Positions 1 to 6,434 of a stretch of DNA of 6,496 bases are shown in pieces. Source of the stretch: Bacteroidota bacterium (GTDB lineage Bacteria; Bacteroidota; Bacteroidia; NS11-12g; UBA9320). The notes under the pieces are model-generated. The model was not told the DNA's origin and searched no databases. It was given only the letters and a program-made list of their open reading frames with translations. The stretch is from assembly GCA_003484585.1 (NCBI GenBank), contig DNBZ01000002.1, forward strand, positions 1 to 6,496, given 5' to 3'. The translations under genes were made by a program, and so were the position numbers. The stretch's first letter is position 1, and each line of letters starts with the position of its first letter.

Positions 1-831
1 GACTATGCGGTTTTACTCAATATTACTCCAGATCACTTAGACAGATATGACTCATTACAAGGGTATGTAGATTCTAAGTTTAAGATCAATCAAAATCAAA
101 AATCAGGACAACGATTCATTTATTGTGCTGATGACGAGACTATTACGAATCAACTAAAGCATCACACTACAGAAGCAGAGCTTATTCCTTTTACCTACGA
201 TGGTGGGCCATTGGAGCAAGGAGCTTGGGTAGAGGACAATCAAATCAACATAAAACTTAACAAACCAAAAACAGAATTCATTATGTCAGTAGAACAATTA
301 ACTATCGCAGGAAACCACAACACTTACAATTCTATGGCGGCTTCTATCATCGCCAATTCTTTGCTTATCAGAAAAGAAACTATCAGAGAAAGTTTGTCAG
401 ACTTTAAAAATGTAGAGCATCGCCTAGAGTATGTAGGTAAGGTGAAAGGCATTAATTTCATAAATGATAGTAAGGCTACTAATGTAAACGCAGCTTGGTA
501 TGCACTAGAAAGTGTAGAGGATCCGATAATCTGGATAGCTGGTGGAGTAGATAAAGGAAATGACTATGAGTCTCTTAGTCCTTTAGTGAAATCTAAAGTG
601 AGAATAATAGTATGCCTAGGTAAAAATAATATGAAACTACACCAAGCATTTCGTAAGGATGTAGATATGATGATAAATGCTAACTCTGCTCAAGAAGCTG
701 TAGATATAGCATACGGACTTGGCGAAAAAGGCGAGACTGTGTTGCTTTCTCCTGCTTGTGCCAGTTTCGATTTATTTGAAAATTACGCGGACAGAGGAAA
801 CCAATTTAAGAGAGCCGTTAGAAGTCTGTGA
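1..831 (+). CDS. murD: UDP-N-acetylmuramoyl-L-alanine--D-glutamate ligase (MurD), 5' end missing
   Basis: MurD is the cytoplasmic ATP-dependent ligase that adds D-glutamate to UDP-MurNAc-L-Ala. The frame is open from base 1, so the start lies outside the window. 276 residues remain of a family length near 440-450, and roughly the first 170 (UDP-binding domain and P-loop) are absent. Visible in order are the Mur ligase motif NITPDHLDRY (residues 7-16 of the fragment); Lys26 in DSKFK, which lines up with the carbamylated lysine of MurD; GNHN (104-107) in the central domain; EHRLEYV (139-145) and NDSKATN (155-161) opening the C-terminal domain; GGVDKG (181-186); and the MurD-typical SPACASFD (250-257) followed by the RGNQF stretch. 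The C-terminus is complete. Its TGA stop overlaps the GTG start of ftsW by 4 nt (GTGA), which suggests coupled translation. MurD rather than MurC/E/F is indicated by the SPACASFD and NDSKATN motifs. Confidence 0.97.
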   Translation, partial: DYAVLLNITPDHLDRYDSLQGYVDSKFKINQNQKSGQRFIYCADDETITNQLKHHTTEAELIPFTYDGGPLEQGAWVEDNQINIKLNKPKTEFIMSVEQLTIAGNHNTYNSMAASIIANSLLIRKETIRESLSDFKNVEHRLEYVGKVKGINFINDSKATNVNAAWYALESVEDPIIWIAGGVDKGNDYESLSPLVKSKVRIIVCLGKNNMKLHQAFRKDVDMMINANSAQEAVDIAYGLGEKGETVLLSPACASFDLFENYADRGNQFKRAVRSL

Positions 832-1976
832 AAGAGTTCTTTGGGAAATATCTGAAAGGTGATCCAGTCATTTGGCTGGTGGTGTTCGTGCTATCTATAT
901 ATGGTGTGCTGGCAGTGTATTCTTCTATGGGCTCTTTGGCGTATAGTAAGGGCACTAGTCCAGAGATGTATCTTATAAAGCATTCCGCATTGTTGATTTT
1001 TGGTTTGGTCGCTATGTGGCTTACGCATCTCATCAATATTCAATATTTCTCAAGAATAGGGCAATTGATGCTCTACTTCGCAGTTCCGCTGCTCATATAT
1101 ACCCTATTTTTTGGGGTCACCATAAATGAGGCTACTCGCTGGATTTCTATACCAGGACTAGGCCTCACAGTACAAAGTTCAGATTTTGCTAAGCTAGCAC
1201 TGGTAGTGTATATAGCCAGATTCATGGCAAAGCGGCAAGGAGAAGTACACGATTTTAAAAAGACATTACTTCCTGTTTTAGGTGTCATACTTTTTGTATG
1301 TTTACTCATATTCCCGGAAGATCTATCTACCTCAGCAGTATTATTTCTTACCAGTATGCTAGTACTCTTTTTAGGTAGAATACCTCTAAAGCAAATAGCC
1401 TTGTTAGTAGGCATTGGTGTTTTTGTCTTGGGAGGATTATTTGCGTATGTCATGACGTCTGATGTCACCTTTGGTAGACTAGGCACTATGAAGTCTAGAA
1501 TAGAAGCATTCTCGGCAGATTCAGATGACGGAGGAACCTTTCAGAGTAGGCAGGCTAAAATAGCCGTAGCCAGAGGAGGTTTTACTGGCACAGGTCCAGG
1601 CCAGAGTAGACAGAAAAATATTTTACCGTCTCCATTCGCAGATTTTATTTATGCTATAATCATAGAAGAATACGGTTCCATTTTTGGCGGACTAGCATTA
1701 GTAGTACTTTATATGCTGCTACTTTATAGGGCATTCAGAATAGTGCTCAAAACAGAAAATTCGCTTGCCGCTCTGCTCGCTATTGGGCTGGCATTTAGCT
1801 TAGTAGTGCAAGCACTTATCAATATGGGCGTAGCCGTAAATTTACTGCCCGTTACGGGGTTAGCATTGCCTATTGTAAGTAGAGGTGGTACCTCTATATT
1901 GTTTACTAGTATAGCATTTGGTATTATACTAAGTGCAAGTAGAACCATATATACAGAGAGAGAAAATGCCAAATAA
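828..1976 (+). CDS. ftsW: Septal peptidoglycan glycosyltransferase FtsW (SEDS family)
   Basis: FtsW is the multi-pass inner-membrane SEDS polymerase that links lipid II into glycan strands at the septum together with its partner class b PBP. The 382-residue protein has about ten hydrophobic segments, the first at residues 14-34. Family motifs are ATRWISIPG...QSSDFAKLAL (102-125), the large outer loop with FQSRQAKIAVARGG (238-251) and GTGPGQS (254-260), LPSPFADFIYA (266-276) followed by EEYG (280-283), and the signature LLPVTGLALP then SRGGTS (339-356). Asp272 lines up with the putative catalytic Asp of SEDS enzymes. The start is GTG at 828: an in-frame TAG at 819-821 rules out anything further upstream, and later starts would cut into the first membrane segment. 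RodA is the alternative SEDS identity, but the place between murD and murG argues for FtsW. The gene overlaps murD by 4 nt and murG by 11 nt. Confidence 0.96.
   Translation: MKEFFGKYLKGDPVIWLVVFVLSIYGVLAVYSSMGSLAYSKGTSPEMYLIKHSALLIFGLVAMWLTHLINIQYFSRIGQLMLYFAVPLLIYTLFFGVTINEATRWISIPGLGLTVQSSDFAKLALVVYIARFMAKRQGEVHDFKKTLLPVLGVILFVCLLIFPEDLSTSAVLFLTSMLVLFLGRIPLKQIALLVGIGVFVLGGLFAYVMTSDVTFGRLGTMKSRIEAFSADSDDGGTFQSRQAKIAVARGGFTGTGPGQSRQKNILPSPFADFIYAIIIEEYGSIFGGLALVVLYMLLLYRAFRIVLKTENSLAALLAIGLAFSLVVQALINMGVAVNLLPVTGLALPIVSRGGTSILFTSIAFGIILSASRTIYTERENAK
1955..1965 (+). promoter_or_regulatory. Purine-rich tract just before the murG ATG, possible ribosome-binding aid
   Basis: An uninterrupted A/G run (AGAGAGAGAAA) lies inside the last codons of ftsW and directly abuts the murG ATG at 1966. 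It is not a true GGAGG-type Shine-Dalgarno sequence, and Bacteroidota rely little on such sites. An A-rich, unstructured leader is however what initiation in this phylum usually shows. It favours the ATG at 1966 over the in-frame GTG at 1933. The functional role is an inference. Confidence 0.3.
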
Positions 1977-3054
1977 TTTACGCGTCTTAATATCGGGAGG
2001 AGGCACTGGAGGACATATATTCCCAGCAATCGCTATCGCCAATCAGATCAAAAGCGTGTACCCAGATGCAGAAATTGAGTTCGTAGGAGCAAAAGGCAAA
2101 ATGGAAATGGAAAAAGTGCCAGCAGCAGGGTACAAAATACATGGGCTTTGGATAAGTGGACTACAGCGTAGTTTGACTCCCAAAAATCTAAGTTTACCAT
2201 TTAAGCTTGTTTCTAGTCTTTGGGAAAGCAGAAAAATAATAAAGAAATTTAAGCCAGATTTTACGGTAGGCGTAGGAGGCTATGCAAGTGGTCCTCTTAA
2301 TTATATAGCTAGTAAAATGGGTGTACCTGTATACTTGCAAGAGCAAAACTCTTTCCCAGGTATTACCAATAAACTACTAAAGGATGTAGCACGTAAAATT
2401 TGTGTGGCCTACGACGGAATGGATCGATTTTTTCCTTCGGAAAAAATCGTAGTTACGGGAAATCCTATCCGTCAAGATGTTTTGGCAAGTGCTGCAACTA
2501 GAGAAGAAGGATTAGAATACTTCTCCTTAAAAAACGATAAGAAAACGATCCTCATAGTAGGAGGGAGCCTCGGTGCTCGTACCATAAACGAAGCAATACA
2601 AGCAAATTTAGAGAGTCTGGAAAGTGCAGGCGTACAACTACTTTGGCAAACAGGCCAAAACTATAACGAAGAGTTTGGTACTTTCTCGTGGGGTACTCGT
2701 ACTGCTTTTGTCAAGCGAATGGATTTAGCTTACAAAGTAGCTGATGTAGTAATAAGTAGAGCCGGAGCTATGTCCGTTTCAGAGCTTTCTGCTTTAGGTA
2801 AGGCTACCATTTTCGTTCCATCACCATTTGTAAGCGAAGATCACCAAGCTAAGAATGCTATGAGTCTAGTAGATAAACATGCGGCCTTGCTTTGCAAAGA
2901 TGTAGAAGCTACAGCTAAGCTAGGAGGCATGGTAATCAGCCTATTGCAAGATGAGGAGCAAATGAGTGCATTGCAAGATGAAATCAAAAAATTAGGGCTA
3001 CCACTAGCAGCTCAAAGTATAGTAAGTGAAATAATAAAAGACCTTGGAGCATAA
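1966..3054 (+). CDS. murG: Undecaprenyldiphospho-muramoylpentapeptide beta-N-acetylglucosaminyltransferase (MurG)
   Basis: MurG is a peripheral membrane GT-B glycosyltransferase on the cytoplasmic face that transfers GlcNAc from UDP-GlcNAc to lipid I, making lipid II. From ATG 1966 the product has 362 residues, normal for the family. The N-terminal domain shows the first glycine loop GGGTGGHIFP (11-20), the second loop VGVGGYASGP (101-110), QEQNSFPG (125-132) and GNPIRQDV (165-172). The C-terminal UDP-GlcNAc domain shows GGSLGA (199-204), SRAGAMSVSE (264-273) and DHQAKNA (292-298). A longer frame from GTG 1933 would add 11 residues with no family counterpart, and the glycine loop already begins right after the usual short leader when ATG 1966 is used. 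It overlaps the end of ftsW by 11 nt and the start of murC by 11 nt. An unusually perfect inverted repeat lies at 2425-2449 within the gene. Confidence 0.97.
   Translation: MPNNLRVLISGGGTGGHIFPAIAIANQIKSVYPDAEIEFVGAKGKMEMEKVPAAGYKIHGLWISGLQRSLTPKNLSLPFKLVSSLWESRKIIKKFKPDFTVGVGGYASGPLNYIASKMGVPVYLQEQNSFPGITNKLLKDVARKICVAYDGMDRFFPSEKIVVTGNPIRQDVLASAATREEGLEYFSLKNDKKTILIVGGSLGARTINEAIQANLESLESAGVQLLWQTGQNYNEEFGTFSWGTRTAFVKRMDLAYKVADVVISRAGAMSVSELSALGKATIFVPSPFVSEDHQAKNAMSLVDKHAALLCKDVEATAKLGGMVISLLQDEEQMSALQDEIKKLGLPLAAQSIVSEIIKDLGA
2425..2449. repeat. Perfect inverted repeat (11-bp arms, 3-nt loop) inside murG
   Basis: The left arm CGATTTTTTCC (2425-2435) and the right arm GGAAAAAATCG (2439-2449) are exact reverse complements separated by TTC, so the mRNA could fold into an 11-bp stem. 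The bases encode R-F-F-P-S-E-K-I (murG residues 154-161), where Phe-Phe and Glu-Lys codons supply the T and A runs. It is not a standard intrinsic terminator, since no U tract follows the stem. Any function is unknown; it may be a by-product of the protein sequence and codon choice. Confidence 0.75.
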
Positions 3055-4414
3055 GAAAAATATATATTTTCTAGGGATAGGTGGCATAGGGATGAGTGCC
3101 CTTGCTCGCTATTTTCATGCACAAGGATATATGGTTTCGGGGTATGATAAAACTCCGAGTCCACTTACAAATAAATTACAACAAGAAGGAATCTTAGTAT
3201 CTTTTAACGATGCTATAGAAGATCTAAATCCTATCTATGTGGAGCATAAGGCGGGCGTAATGGTAGTATACACTCCAGCTATACCTTCCAATAATGTACT
3301 TTTAAATTTCTTTAAAAACGACGGATACTCCTTGGCCAAAAGGGCAGAAGTGCTGGGTATGGTAACTAAGCAAACTACTAACTTGAGTATAGCAGGTACC
3401 CATGGTAAGACTACTACTAGCAGCATAGTCGCTACTATTTTACTTTATTCAGAAAAGCAATTTTCTGCATTTTTGGGTGGTATAAGCACCAACCTTGGTA
3501 GTAACTATTTTTACCAAAAAGGAATAGGTGAGCAGCACATTAGTGTAACGGAAGCAGACGAGTTTGACCGATCCTTTCTAAAACTCAGCCCAGATTATGC
3601 CATTGTAACAAGTACCGATGCGGATCATTTAGATATTTATGGCAAAAAAGAAGATCTAGAGCAATCGTACATAGATTTTTCAGAGTTAGTAACGAACCCA
3701 ACTTGCCGTTTGTATGCCAAAGAATATGCGAATAACATAGAAGGAGTAAGTTACTCTGCTAGTGATAAGTCAGCAGATTACTATGCTGTAGTTACTAGTA
3801 AATCAGGCAAGGGGACACATTTTAGCATAGCTAATACTGTAGGCGAAGAGGAGATAGTAGATTTATATCTCAATCTCCCTGGTCATCATAACCTAGAGAA
3901 TGCCATCGGTGCTACTTTAATGACGCTAAAGGCAGGAGTTTCTTTAGAGGCTGTTCGTAATGGTCTTGCAAATTTTAAAGGAATAAAACGCAGATTTGAG
4001 TATGTGCTAGATACAGATAAGATAATCTACATAGATGACTATGCTCACCACCCAAGTGAGTTGCGTGCTATCATTTCTTCTGTACGAGACTTATATCCTA
4101 CTAAAAAGATTACCGCGGTATTCCAACCGCACCTCTTTAGCCGTACTCAAGATTTTATGGCAGAGTTTGCTCATGAGCTTTCTCAAATAGATGAGCTGCT
4201 GCTATTGCCCATATACCCAGCCAGAGAGTTGCCTATAGTAGGAGTGACTAGTGAAGCTGTTTTAGAGAAAATCAGTTTGAAAAATGCTAAGTGTGTGGCA
4301 AAAGAGAATGTGCTCACAGAGCTGCAAAATAAAGAAATAGAAGTGCTGCTTACCCTAGGTGCCGGAGATATAGATAGATTGGTTTCGCCTATACAAGAAT
4401 ACTATGGCAGTTAA
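3044..4414 (+). CDS. murC: UDP-N-acetylmuramate--L-alanine ligase (MurC)
   Basis: MurC is the cytoplasmic ATP-dependent ligase that attaches L-alanine to UDP-MurNAc, the first step of stem peptide assembly. The 456-residue protein has all three Mur ligase domains. The UDP-MurNAc-binding domain carries the glycine loop FLGIGGIGMSA (9-19). The ATPase domain carries the P-loop AGTHGKTTT (117-125), EADEFDRSF (170-178), DADHLDIYG (192-200) and GHHNLENAIGA (280-290). The C-terminal domain carries GIKRRFE (313-319), DDYAHHPSE (331-339), FQPHLFSRT (360-368) and LGAGDI (438-443). AHHP and FQPHLFSRT mark MurC among the Mur ligases. The start must be TTG 3044: an in-frame TAA at 3035-3037 blocks extension, and the next ATG (3092) would remove half the glycine loop. 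It overlaps murG by 11 nt and ftsQ by 11 nt. Low-efficiency initiation at TTG, helped by coupling to murG, is an inference. Confidence 0.97.
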   Translation: MEHKKNIYFLGIGGIGMSALARYFHAQGYMVSGYDKTPSPLTNKLQQEGILVSFNDAIEDLNPIYVEHKAGVMVVYTPAIPSNNVLLNFFKNDGYSLAKRAEVLGMVTKQTTNLSIAGTHGKTTTSSIVATILLYSEKQFSAFLGGISTNLGSNYFYQKGIGEQHISVTEADEFDRSFLKLSPDYAIVTSTDADHLDIYGKKEDLEQSYIDFSELVTNPTCRLYAKEYANNIEGVSYSASDKSADYYAVVTSKSGKGTHFSIANTVGEEEIVDLYLNLPGHHNLENAIGATLMTLKAGVSLEAVRNGLANFKGIKRRFEYVLDTDKIIYIDDYAHHPSELRAIISSVRDLYPTKKITAVFQPHLFSRTQDFMAEFAHELSQIDELLLLPIYPARELPIVGVTSEAVLEKISLKNAKCVAKENVLTELQNKEIEVLLTLGAGDIDRLVSPIQEYYGS

Positions 4415-5141
4415 GATGAATCCATACATTCGCAAGACACTTTATGTGATAGCCATAGGCTTACTCATCGCCCTTTTTGCAACACTAAAAGCAAAACAGG
4501 ATGAGCAGATCTGTGAGATAATATCCATAGAAATAGATGCTTCTATAGAGAAACAACTCGTTACTGAGCGACTAGTAATGGATAAGTTAAGTGCTTGGTA
4601 TACAGGTGGACTGTACGGTACAGAAGCTGCTAATATGCCGCTTGCAGACATAGAAAGCAAACTAGAAAGCATGCCTGCCGTGCTCAATGCAGAAGTGAGT
4701 TTTGACCTTCGTGGCGAGCTTACATTGCAGATAGAGCAACGTATACCCGTAGTTAGAATAATGAGTAATACGGGTGAGTCTTACTACTTGAGCAAAGACA
4801 ATACTAAAATACCTTCTCGCGGTACGGATGTAGCTAGGGTGCCCATAGCAAATGGTCGTTTAACAAACGCTATGATTACGAAAGTGTACACACTATCCAC
4901 CTATGTGCAAGAAAACGCATTTATGGAAGCCCTTACTGAACAGATATTTGTAAACAAGAATAGTGAATTAGTGATCGTCCCAAAATTGATCAATCAACAA
5001 ATAATAATTGGAGATGCCACTGACCTAGAAGAGAAGTTCGCCAAGTTGATAGATTTCTATAAACACGGACTGAATCACGTAGGATGGGACAAGTACCACA
5101 CTATTAATTTAAAATATAAAGACCAAATCGTTTGTAACTAA
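4404..5141 (+). CDS. ftsQ: Cell division protein FtsQ, Bacteroidota type
   Basis: FtsQ is a bitopic membrane protein of the divisome that, with FtsB and FtsL, links cytoplasmic division proteins to FtsW and its PBP partner. The 245-residue product has a short basic cytoplasmic leader (residues 1-11), one membrane segment (about 12-29), and a periplasmic part. The stretch from about 38 to 113 fits a POTRA-like region, with ADIESKLESMPAVLNAEVSF (81-100) and LTLQIEQRIPVVRI (106-119). The following FtsQ domain contains YYLSKDNTKIP (127-137) and RVPIANG (145-151). The protein ends in INLKYKDQIVCN (234-245), typical of Bacteroidota FtsQ. Sequence similarity to proteobacterial FtsQ is weak, so position between murC and ftsA adds to the call. 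Its only cysteines are residues 37 and 244. Start choice is uncertain: ATG 4404 overlaps murC by 11 nt, while ATG 4416 (MNPYIRK) sits 1 nt past the murC stop and would shorten the leader by four residues. Confidence 0.9.
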   Translation: MAVKMNPYIRKTLYVIAIGLLIALFATLKAKQDEQICEIISIEIDASIEKQLVTERLVMDKLSAWYTGGLYGTEAANMPLADIESKLESMPAVLNAEVSFDLRGELTLQIEQRIPVVRIMSNTGESYYLSKDNTKIPSRGTDVARVPIANGRLTNAMITKVYTLSTYVQENAFMEALTEQIFVNKNSELVIVPKLINQQIIIGDATDLEEKFAKLIDFYKHGLNHVGWDKYHTINLKYKDQIVCN

Positions 5142-5145
5142 TATA

Positions 5146-6423
5146 ATGGCTGAATCACAAGAAAAGATAATTGTAGGACTAGACATAGGAACCACTAAGG
5201 TGTGTGCTATCGTGGGTCGAGCAAATCAATATGGCAAAGTAGACATATTGGGAATGGGTAAAGTAGCATCTCACGGCGGGGTAACTCGTGGTGTGGTATC
5301 TAATATAGACAAGACAGTAGCTGCTATACAAGAAGCAATACGAGAAGCCGCTGAAAAATCGAACGTAGATATAAAGAGAGTACAAGTAGGAATAGCTGGG
5401 GCACATATCAATAGTTTGCAGCACAGAGGTATGATCATTAGAAATGATCGTGAAGCGGAGATTAATACAGATGATCTAGAGAAGCTAGAGAACGATATGT
5501 TTAAACTAGCAGTGAAGCCTGGAGATAGAATAATCCATGTGCTACCTCAAGATTATACGGTAGATGATGAGCCAGGGATAGTAGACCCCGTAGGTATGGC
5601 GGGTGTAAAGCTGGAAGGAAATTTCCACATAATCACAGGTCAAATATCTGCAGCTAAAAACATTTACAAGTGTGTAGAAAAATCAGGATTAAAAGTTTCT
5701 GAACTTGCTCTAGAGCCTTTAGCATCTGCAGAAGCGGTACTGAGTAAGGAAGAAATGGAAGCTGGGGTGGTACTAGTAGATATAGGAGGCGGTACTACAG
5801 ACGTAGCTATTTTCTATGAAAATATTATTAGACATACCGCAATTATTCCATACGGTGGCAACATTATTACCGAAGATATAAAGGAGGGCTGTAATGTAAT
5901 GAAAGCTCACGCTGAGTTACTGAAGGTAAAATTTGGTAGTGCTCTAGCTAATGAACAAAGCGAAAATGAAATAGTAAGTATACCAGGTATAAGAGGTAGA
6001 GAAGCGAGAGAAATCTCTATCAAAAACTTGTCAAAAATTATACAAGCTAGAATAGAAGAAATAATGGAACTCGTTTATTACGAAATAAAAACGAGTAACA
6101 TGGAGAAAAAACTGGCAGGTGGTATCGTCATCACCGGTGGCGGGTCTCAACTGAAGCATATTGCACAGTTAGCAGAATTCGTGACAGGATTAGATGCACG
6201 TATAGGGTACCCTAACGAGCATTTGGCTAAAGGTATGGTAGATGAGGTAAAGAGTCCCATATACGCTACCAGTGTGGGCCTTGTGCTTAGAGGACTAGCA
6301 GATGAACGAAATACTATCAACATTAGTGGAGAGCAATTCATCTCAGAAAAAAAGAAATCACCTTTATTTGACCGTATTAAAGATTGGTTAAAAGACGAAG
6401 TAGACGTAGCTGATTACAAATAA
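5146..6423 (+). CDS. ftsA: Cell division protein FtsA (actin-like membrane anchor of FtsZ)
   Basis: FtsA is a cytoplasmic actin-family ATPase that tethers FtsZ filaments to the membrane and recruits later divisome proteins. The 425-residue protein shows the actin-fold elements in order: phosphate-1 loop VGLDIGTTKVCAIVG (10-24, with the preceding strand), the FtsA-specific 1C subdomain (about 84-165), phosphate-2 loop VDIGGGTTDVAIF (211-223), PYGGNIITEDIKEG (235-248), adenosine motif GIVITGGGSQLKHI (326-339) and the final SPIYATSVGLVL (370-381). After a linker (about 385-404) comes an amphipathic stretch SPLFDRIKDWLKDE (405-418), the likely membrane-targeting helix, then a short tail. The 1C subdomain and C-terminal helix separate it from MreB, DnaK and PilM. 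It starts 4 nt after the ftsQ stop and ends 11 nt before ftsZ. No ribosome-binding sequence is visible in the TATA spacer. Confidence 0.97.
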   Translation: MAESQEKIIVGLDIGTTKVCAIVGRANQYGKVDILGMGKVASHGGVTRGVVSNIDKTVAAIQEAIREAAEKSNVDIKRVQVGIAGAHINSLQHRGMIIRNDREAEINTDDLEKLENDMFKLAVKPGDRIIHVLPQDYTVDDEPGIVDPVGMAGVKLEGNFHIITGQISAAKNIYKCVEKSGLKVSELALEPLASAEAVLSKEEMEAGVVLVDIGGGTTDVAIFYENIIRHTAIIPYGGNIITEDIKEGCNVMKAHAELLKVKFGSALANEQSENEIVSIPGIRGREAREISIKNLSKIIQARIEEIMELVYYEIKTSNMEKKLAGGIVITGGGSQLKHIAQLAEFVTGLDARIGYPNEHLAKGMVDEVKSPIYATSVGLVLRGLADERNTINISGEQFISEKKKSPLFDRIKDWLKDEVDVADYK

Positions 6424-6429
6424 AAGAAG
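6424..6429 (+). promoter_or_regulatory. Weak purine stretch before ftsZ, possible ribosome-binding site
   Basis: AAGAAG in the 11-nt ftsA-ftsZ spacer ends 5 nt before the ftsZ ATG. It lacks the GGAG core, so pairing with 16S rRNA would be poor. The spacer is too short for a separate ftsZ promoter, though one inside ftsA cannot be excluded. Assignment as a binding site is a weak inference. Confidence 0.25.
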
Positions 6430-6434
6430 TACTT

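Noticed and set aside
211..213. TTG 211 as start of a separate 206-residue protein
   Set aside because: The frame is open back to base 1 and encodes MurD motifs upstream of this codon (NITPDHLDRY), so the TTG is an internal leucine.
1073..1486. Antisense open frame of 137 codons opposite ftsW (and shorter ones at 818-1036, 1724-2029, 3235-3426, 4442-4687, 5179-5424, 6147-6341)
   Set aside because: They lie wholly or mostly opposite well-supported genes, resemble no protein family I recognise, and have the composition expected of reverse-strand shadows.
1933..1965. N-terminal extension of murG from GTG 1933
   Set aside because: It would add 11 residues not seen in MurG and increase the overlap with ftsW to 44 nt; ATG 1966 places the glycine loop at the usual distance from the N-terminus.
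2425..2449. The murG hairpin as an intrinsic terminator
   Set aside because: The stem is largely A-T, no U tract follows on either strand side of the stem, and essential genes continue directly downstream.
4611..4623. Near-palindrome CTGTAC-G-GTACAG in ftsQ as an operator
   Set aside because: Six-base arms are expected once or twice by chance, and the position deep inside a coding region next to no promoter gives no support.
5433..5449. Inverted repeat GATCATT / AATGATC in ftsA
   Set aside because: Arms of only 7 bp with a 3-nt loop; about two such cases are expected by chance in a window of this size.
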